Part shown: in pieces, positions 57,769 to 64,000 of the stretch
Numbering within the stretch: the first letter of the stretch is position 1
How the letters are laid out: every line of letters begins with the position of its first letter
Source of the DNA: Dryococelus australis
Lineage: Eukaryota; Arthropoda; Insecta; Phasmatodea; Phasmatidae
Length of the DNA stretch: 64,000 bases
NCBI GenBank assembly: GCA_029891345.1
Contig: CM057006.1
Span: 43,685,056 to 43,749,055, forward strand
Reading direction: 5' to 3'
Position numbers and translations under genes: made by a program
The notes under the pieces: model-generated
What the model saw: only the letters and a program-made list of their open reading frames with translations
Told to the model about the DNA's origin: nothing
Databases searched by the model: none

Positions 57769-58361
57769 AATCCTTTAGGTCAACAGCTGTCAGTGAGCTA
57801 AGCGATACTGACATGAACAAAACGACATTCAGCATGCGCAAGATTGCTTGAGGTGTATTCGACACTCCGACAGCGTTTGGTTATTGGAATACCTTATGGT
57901 ATATTTGGATTACACTGCATTATTACTGATTATGTATGGGTGACAAGACATTTTCAGGAGGTTCAAGATATGTGGACCATCCTGTAGTTACATCCAGTCA
58001 CTGGGATGGAACTTCAACTCTTCCATTATTTTTATATGATAATATTGTCCACTCTTTAATAGCCAATCCTTTACCCACACTTTTATTGTCTTCCCTGTTT
58101 TGTCTCCGTTTTATAACACTAATTACAATTGCGGCACACGCTGTTCCGCCCATTCAGCAAAAAAACTCATCCAACACCGACCTCTATCAAAACTTGATGC
58201 GCGATTGGCGGGCATTTAGAATGGCACTAATGTACGGCGGTAAACATTGAGATTGCATATGTGTTATAAGCGAAGATTAAGCGACTGTAGCTAGAGTCAA
58301 GACAGTGAGAAGGACCTTAACTACAATTGAGATTGGCATAAAAATTGCGCTCGCTGATATA
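57769..58361. other. No supported gene
   Basis: May contain further decayed 3' sequence of the broken gene, but no domain can be read. The open frame 57936-58250 has no recognised motif. Confidence 0.3.
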
Positions 58362-58369
58362 GGAATAAC

Positions 58370-58611
58370 TAGAGACCTGAAAAATTCGCGAGTTCAATGA
58401 CCTGCAGGGTAGACTCTGCAGTCTTGTGTACAAATATTACGATGTCAACTGCTCACTGGTTGTCTTCTGGTCACAGGGGAAGGCGACAATTGGACACCGT
58501 TTTCCAGGAGGTGTCAAACACCGTGCGGACCAATGACTGAAGTTATATAAACGCACGTGTTTTGAATTCTAGCTTGTCCCGAAATTAATCCGCAAAATCT
58601 TCAGGTCTCTA
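58370..58611 (+). mobile_element. Family G hAT-type MITE (copy 5), reference copy
   Basis: Termini TAGAGACCTGAAAAATTCGC and CGCAAAATCTTCAGGTCTCT+A are inverted. GGAATAAC at 58362-58369 and 58612-58619 is an exact 8-bp target duplication. With the 8-bp duplication this supports hAT superfamily. 242 bp, no coding capacity. Confidence 0.92.
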
Positions 58612-58619
58612 GGAATAAC

Positions 58620-58987
58620 GAGTACTAATAGCATGTGTTGGCAGGCTATTGTATTCTGTAAATAATATATGCTTGTCTTTTAAATGTATCGCAAGTAAGT
58701 CAAGAAATTAAAGTTATTTTTTTTATTGAGACCTCCATCACACACGAACTTTGGTATGCCCTAGGCAATTTGTAATAATATATTATTAGGGTATATAAGT
58801 AACCGCATTTATGGTGGGTCAAAGTAAGTGTTAAAAAGCTATCATGAAGGTCAAACAAAAGTTATATATGCATACACTCCTTAAAACTTGGCTTGAAATA
58901 TTCTACATAAAATACAAAGTAAATTCTTGTAGTTATACTCAAACGTGTTATACACTTAGTTTTCCAATGACGATGTAAACAAACCTC
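58620..58987. other. AT-rich sequence, no gene
   Basis: No recognisable feature. Confidence 0.3.
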
Positions 58988-59377
58988 TATAGGCTCTTCA
59001 CGGTAAAATGAGCACTTTTAAAAGTTCATCTTATGATCTAATTATATAGATGATGTATATCCTTCCGTATGTAAAATTAATATTGCCATCGGTCTCAACA
59101 TTTTATTCATGCGTCGGTCAAGTTAAACTATGAAATTATTAGAAAAGTACATATTTTACAAACCTGCTCTTTTACACTTCGATGCATTAAAAAAACAGAA
59201 AGCGAAAGAAATCATTTATGTTATATCAAAGGGTTACCTCACACATTTTATTCGATGTAGAGATATCGAACTACTTCCCATTCTAGTTACCAACTTTACT
59301 GGGCGTATCTCACTCAGAGAGCGTTACTTTTCCAAGATTAATTTCAAAAGTACTCACTTTATCGTTAACAGCATTTG
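58988..59377 (-). mobile_element. Family A MITE (copy 13)
   Basis: TATAGGCTCTTCACGGTAAA at the left, CTTTATCGTTAACAGCAT at the right. Interior TTTATTCATGCGTCGGTCAA; a segment near GGGGCAGTGAC is deleted. Confidence 0.8.
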
Positions 59378-59462
59378 ATTAGTGCTAAAAATAATATTGA
59401 CAGCAGGTGCAAAAAGGCATTATGTTGCCACAGAACTGTTGGAACATTCATAAAATATCCTA

Positions 59463-59528
59463 ACGGCAGTTCACGATAAAGTGAGCACTTTTGTAATCAA
59501 CCTTAGAAAAAAGGCACTGCCCCTACCA
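59463..59528 (+). mobile_element. Family A MITE, left end only (copy 14)
   Basis: ACGGCAGTTCACGATAAAGT then GAGCACTTTTG and AACCTTAGAAAAAAGGCACTGCCCC match the first 65 bases of plus-strand A copies, then the match stops. Confidence 0.65.
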
Positions 59529-61936
59529 GTAGTAGGGCCGGGGGGGGCAGATACAAAGGGATTAATTGGGACTAATTGATGGATTATCGATTTCATTGAT
59601 CGAATCAATAATTAATCCGTTCTTCATCCGAGCAAAAATCGAAGGGGTTGACCAAAAATTTAAAGAGTTAATTAAATCGAAAGGGTTAAATTTAAAGAAA
59701 TGGTTAAATGTATTGAATAGGTTGATTTTCTACTTCTTTCTTTCTTTTTTGGTGGGGGAGGGGGTAGCAGGAGCTCTGTACGATGTTGACGCTGTAGTGT
59801 CCTGAAGGCGACTGACCAGAGTGGTAGGTTGCAATGTGTTATATAGGTGTTGAGTTGAGTGCAAGAGTGGGCTAAGTGTAAATTATCTTATTTTTTTCTA
59901 ATTTTGATGTGTTTGTAGATATATTGGTGGTAGATAGGCGATTTTTACTAATATATTTAACACACGAGATAATTTCAGAGTATTTAAACGAGTTCTACAT
60001 ATGAATACATTATACACATTGAATCGAAAATTTCAAACGACTACATGAATAATAATAAATGTAATTACTCCAGTATGAAATTAAATGTAACGTGAGTCTC
60101 GAGCTTAGAATAATAATTTACATGAGTGAGAATTTTAACTGCTTGAATATCATCTGATGTCGACAAGTGCAAATTGACCTAACGAAATCCAACTAGCCAG
60201 TATGAAATTACACAAGGCAGAGTCTTTAAACAAAATATTCTCAAACGAGTTCTAAGGATGAATGAATGACACAAGAGACAAGTATAATGAACAACTATGT
60301 TTTATTGTCTTTAAACGAAATCCAGCTAGTCAGTATGAATTAATAATAAATTAAAAAGTTTACACGTACAAATTACACGATTCAGCCTGGGGAATGATAT
60401 CTTACGGCAAAAAAACTCTGAATACGATTTAAACCAGACACATTAGTGACGTCTATTCTGATAATAATGATAGAAAATCTTACCCCAAATGATATTAAAA
60501 TAAGTCTGTTCGATGTATGAATGAGTAGCACTTACATCGAGCTGTAAGTAGATACGTCTAGCGTGGCCGATAGACATCTGTGTTTAAATTAGGGTAAAAA
60601 CTCTTAAATGAAGGAAAAATTTTTTTTTTATGTTTATGAAATTCACTGCACTTGTTAACACAAGCTGTATTTTCAAAATGTTACAAAGTTTCGTGTACCG
60701 AACACAGAAATATGTTTTGGAAATTATACCGCAATATTGACTTAACACACAAAAATTTGGATTTTTCGGTAAATTAAAATGAATATTTCACACTGTAGTT
60801 TACGAATACTGTGAACGAGGCCTGACGCCGGAGAAAATAATATCGCTTAACGGAAATCGCGGCAAGGAGTAGAGATGGTCGCCGGTCCGTAGTTGCGCTA
60901 ACCCGCGGTCGTAACCTTGTCGGCCGACCAAGTTTCTAAAGGTGCAGTGAAGATGAGAGAGAGAGAGAGAGAGAGAGAGCTGGTGAGGTACACGTCTGTC
61001 TAGTCCAATTGTTCGTGAGCAACTGAAGATGGCAACCACTGGATATAGGGGTGTAGATGGCTCCCAAGGTCCCTGCGCCCCCTCCCACCTCCCAGAACCG
61101 GCCCGAGTCCAGGATTCCATCTACCCCCTCTACACCAAGCCATGTCTGCGAGGTCCTGGGGGTGATTCACCTGTCTGCCTGTGATTGTCATTTATCGCTT
61201 GCACTCAGATCGGGACTGTTTGCTTGTAGCCACCCCTCCCGTCCATACCCTACACCTCTTGCCCTCAGAACCTTCCCGAGTCCAGAGGAACGTGCCCTTG
61301 TCCACACACCCCTCTCACCCCAGACCTGAAGTTGACTTGCCTTGAAATTATACTTTTCTGAAGAGCTCTGCTATCGATCGAGCTTGGTGTTCACAAAAAC
61401 CTATTTTACACATCCCAGCTTCAGCCCTGAGAGATTTTTGTATTTTTTCCCCCGTGAGTTGGCATCCCTGCCATATCTGTTTCATGGCTATGCATCCTTC
61501 CCCCGCTACAGTATTCAGAATGGGTTGTCTAGTGTTTGCTTCCCTACTTTGGCTCGCTGGGGCCCGTAGCCCTCTGAATGTGTACCCTGAGAGATTTCGC
61601 CTCACTTGCTGTCTTCAACCTTATGCGACAGGTTGACTTTATAAGCAGTGAAATGAAAAAAAATTACAAGTCCCTGAAATCAAGTTCCCATATAAGCCCC
61701 GAGATAATCCCCAGATTTAACATTCCAACATTAACTTTCAACTATAATCCAGGAAACATAAATTAAAAAAAATATCTATATTGAAATACAAGACTTATTT
61801 TATTCACGTGTTCAAACAGAACTGTTTTTTACAAGTATTCAAACAAGACATTTTTTTACTCACTAAGAATTGTTTTTACTATCAATTTGGCTCATGTTTA
61901 TTCGTATAGGAGAGAAAAAATATTGGGAGATAATTG
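59529..61936. other. Unique sequence with a (GA)n run, no supported gene
   Basis: 59560-59720 is rich in GGTTAAA/ATTAATT. A GA microsatellite lies at 60955-60979. Open frames at 60800-61640 overlap on both strands with proline/serine-rich low complexity. No domain or repeat family identified. Confidence 0.35.
60955..60979. repeat. (GA)n microsatellite
   Basis: About twelve GA dinucleotides. Confidence 0.9.
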
Positions 61937-62155
61937 CCCATCTCTTTTAATAACGAGATTTCGAGAGCCGATAAGGATGAAGTGAGGCAAGAAGTGCCGG
62001 GTCATGCACATGAGACTAGGGGAAACAAGACAGATCTCCGATAAACCCCTTGTATCAACAACAATGTCCAACACAACATCCACATGTTCTCAATATTTTG
62101 TTTATATGGTGTGACCAGCCCAGGGAGGCGAGTGTGCTAAGCGCTCAACCAACAC
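61937..62155 (-). mobile_element. Diverged SINE type 1 (copy 8)
   Basis: Minus-strand motifs CTCGCCTCCCTGGGCTGG at the head, ACATGTGGATGTTGTGTTGG, CGGAGATCTGTCTTGTTTCC and CATCCTTATCGGCTCTCGAA follow the SINE order with many substitutions. An old copy. Confidence 0.55.
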
Positions 62156-62846
62156 GTTCCCTCTCTTTTTATGTCTAGCAAAAAAAAACTTTCCAACAGC
62201 ATAATATATTCCATGTAACATAAATTTATATATTTGAGTATATTCAATATTTTGACAGTTTCCGACATAAGTTCAACGAAACAGTGCGAATACAGGCAGC
62301 AATCATGTTTTTCATAGTTGGAATATAGTGATTGCCACATTATTTTTACTTTTTACTAAAAGGTTAAAATTCTTGTAAATTCACAGGAAAATAGTGGCCA
62401 TTTTGAATCCTTACTGTATATAAAGAGGGATAAATTAATTTTGCTCAGTTTTAACTCGGCATCTGCTAAGGTCACTTCGAAGGTGTGTGTGTGCATTGCA
62501 GTAGCATAGATAACAATGCCAGGTGTCTACTACAGGCTTCCAGGAAGTGTCGACATCAACGGCAAGCGTTGATAATCTGAACGACACCAGGCGTCCACTA
62601 CAACAACAGATGCTCACTACAATGTTTACTATAATGACAAACATCCATCATGTCTACTACAACTCCAAGCGTCCACACCGAGAACGATGCCAGATATACA
62701 CTACAACTTCGCTACATCTAGAACATCTCAATGCAGAATATACAAGGCATTTCATCTTTGCATCAGGTACAATGCATCAAGGTCACTGCTGTTGACAATT
62801 GCGACTCTGAATGGGTTAAAACGTTCAATGCTATTTTAGCTTATAG
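62156..62846. other. No supported gene; degenerate CTACAAC repeats
   Basis: Between about 62525 and 62710 variants of GTCCACTACAAC and TCTACTACAACT recur irregularly. Function unknown. Confidence 0.3.
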
Positions 62847-63704
62847 GAAGGCAAAAACTTTATTGAGTCTAGAGTGTTCCCTACTGCGAGTATTGCTGAA
62901 AGAATTCATAATTTGTTTTGTGGGGCACAAAATAAAACTAGTGTATCTGTTACTGGCTGAACATTTAAAAGCCATATCCTCTATTTACCTTGTGATGGCT
63001 GTCCTTGCGGCATGCTTGCCTATGCTAATGATGAGAACTTACAGCATATGCGGAGGGATTGTATGTCGTGCAGACTGGAACAGCTACTTGAAGCTAGAAT
63101 AATTCCATATACAGTAATGGACGATTCCAGAGTTGCTGAAGTAGATTCCGAGGCGAACATGGTCATCTTATAAAATTTTATACTAGAGACTTTTTTTTTT
63201 TTTGGAAGTAGTGTATAAAGAAATAACACAAAAATGATGTGCTATGGCAAGGGTTTCGAAAACTATCAAGACAACTCCTTTTAATTAAAGAGCTTGCTAT
63301 TTCTTATGCAACCAATGCTAATGACTAAATTATTATGCTTTAAATCTCACAGACCTTGGCACAGTTTAAAACCTGATATTAAAGTAATGTTTTGGGAACA
63401 GACTTAACAAATACATAACCTGAAATGGGACTCTGGTTATATATCTTACAAAAAACTTTTTCAATATGTAAATGATGCATTACTTGTAGACTACCCCATA
63501 TATGTGCTTGGAAAAATGCAGAAGGAGATTTTAAAAACTTTAACAAATGCAGAAGTAATAAAAAGAAATTAACATGACTGTTCGAGTATTAATTCAATAG
63601 TCAAATGCTATAGTACAAATCAATGTGAGGAAAAAACATTCTGCTCACAATGTAAAAGCGAAGCTTTAAGAGAATATTTGTACCAATATCCTACCTATGT
63701 GTAG
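62847..63704 (+). pseudogene. Decayed cysteine-rich coding tract, unrecognised
   Basis: One reading frame gives protein-like sequence in several blocks. Block 1 (62847-63173) has one internal TGA (62958-62960) and contains IHNLFCGAQNKT, LPCDGCPCG, RRDCMSCRLEQLLEAR and DSEANM. Block 2 (63285-63572) has a stop at 63405-63407 and contains RPWHSLKPDIKVMFWEQ and VNDALLVDYPIYVLG. Block 3 (63573-63704) contains CYSTNQCEEKTFCSQCKSE. Cysteine pairs (CxxCxC, CxxC, FCSQC) suggest zinc binding. Stops and frameshifts between blocks make it non-functional. No splice signals were needed to connect the blocks, so it looks intronless. I do not recognise the family; a mobile element or an old DNA virus insertion are possibilities I cannot separate. 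Confidence 0.35.
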
Positions 63705-63760
63705 AGATATTAATTTTTCGAATAAATGGTTTGTTCCAGGTAGCATAAGATTTCGAAAAA

Positions 63761-63984
63761 ATGGATAAATTCGACCCAGAGAAGACGTACTTCACTGTTT
63801 TTCGAGGACACAAGAAAGTATGATTCCAGTCTCTAGGCAACATATACTTTCAAACACAGATGTGTAATGGAAATGAACATTGGAATTTCGCAGAAAGTTT
63901 TGGAGAAAGCCTGTATACAGAACGAGTGCTGTGTGATGAAGAATATTTTCCTGTTTTTAATATGCGGTGTGACAGCAAATAGCC
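63761..63984 (+). pseudogene. Second decayed coding block, weak FLYWCH-like pattern
   Basis: From ATG 63761 the frame runs to TAG 63982-63984 with one internal TGA (63821-63823). Motifs in order are DPEKTYFTVFRGHKK, NIYFQTQMCNGNEHWNF and ESLYTERVLCDEEYFPVF. The spacing F-x-RG-x(n)-Y-x(n)-W recalls a FLYWCH zinc finger, but the Cys expected after W is Phe-Ala. It follows the cysteine-rich tract by about 55 bases in another frame and may be its continuation after a frameshift. Confidence 0.3.
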
Positions 63985-64000
63985 CTGTTCTTCTAGGGAC

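Overview
The window reads as intergenic or intronic nuclear DNA of an arthropod, most likely a large-genome insect. No intact host gene, rRNA gene or canonical tRNA gene could be supported. The evidence for the host is indirect: AT-rich unique sequence, tRNA-derived SINEs whose body and 3' end (GTGGTTTCCCGAAATCA, then CTCGTTGTCGACGAAACG) are of a type I associate with insects, and many short DNA transposons. The order of insect cannot be told from the sequence. No CRISPR array, operon or bacterial signal was seen.

The interpretable content is mostly non-autonomous mobile DNA. Family A (about 14 copies, about 400-430 bp) has WAGGCTGTTCACGG termini and a TA target duplication. Families B (about 220 bp) and D (about 420 bp) share the TTCACGGT core. 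Family G (about 245 bp) has TAGAGACC termini and an 8-bp duplication, as in hAT. Families E, F and H are recurrent inverted-repeat elements, as is the CACTGA-rich element at 5.5-6.5 kb. Family R is a three-copy repeat of unknown class. SINE type 1 has about nine copies and SINE type 2 one. Nesting is extensive: A inside D twice, G inside B, E inside D, SINE inside E, SINE plus another insert inside G, a Helitron-like element inside A, and an LTR-like block inside a hAT-like element.

Layout: 0-9.4 kb holds sparse unique sequence, one SINE, the CACTGA-rich element, an H copy, an R fragment and an F copy. 9.4-16.9 kb holds a SINE, a B-like element, a 106-bp MITE and the hAT-like element with its LTR-like insert. 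16.9-24.6 kb is a dense A/D/R/E cluster with two adjacent perfect palindromes at 22.1-22.2 kb. 24.6-36 kb holds mixed A, B, D, F, G and R copies and a possible copia RNase H remnant. 36-38.2 kb contains a CpG-rich block, the best candidate for host regulatory DNA. 38.5-48.7 kb holds nested G, SINE, Helitron-like and A elements and an 81-bp-arm hairpin. 48.7-59.5 kb holds SINEs, H, the TTAA-flanked element carrying five 120-bp hairpin repeats, the T elements with coding-like termini and a broken helix-turn-helix gene. 59.5-62.8 kb is largely featureless. 62.8-64.0 kb carries a decayed, intronless-looking, cysteine-rich coding tract that I do not recognise.

Nothing here works as a pathway. The coding remnants are all broken. 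The most unusual structures are the TTAA element with internal hairpin minisatellite, the long near-perfect hairpin at 40.96-41.13 kb, the tandem palindromes at 22.14-22.24 kb, and the CACTGA-terminus elements that carry tRNA-like boxes.
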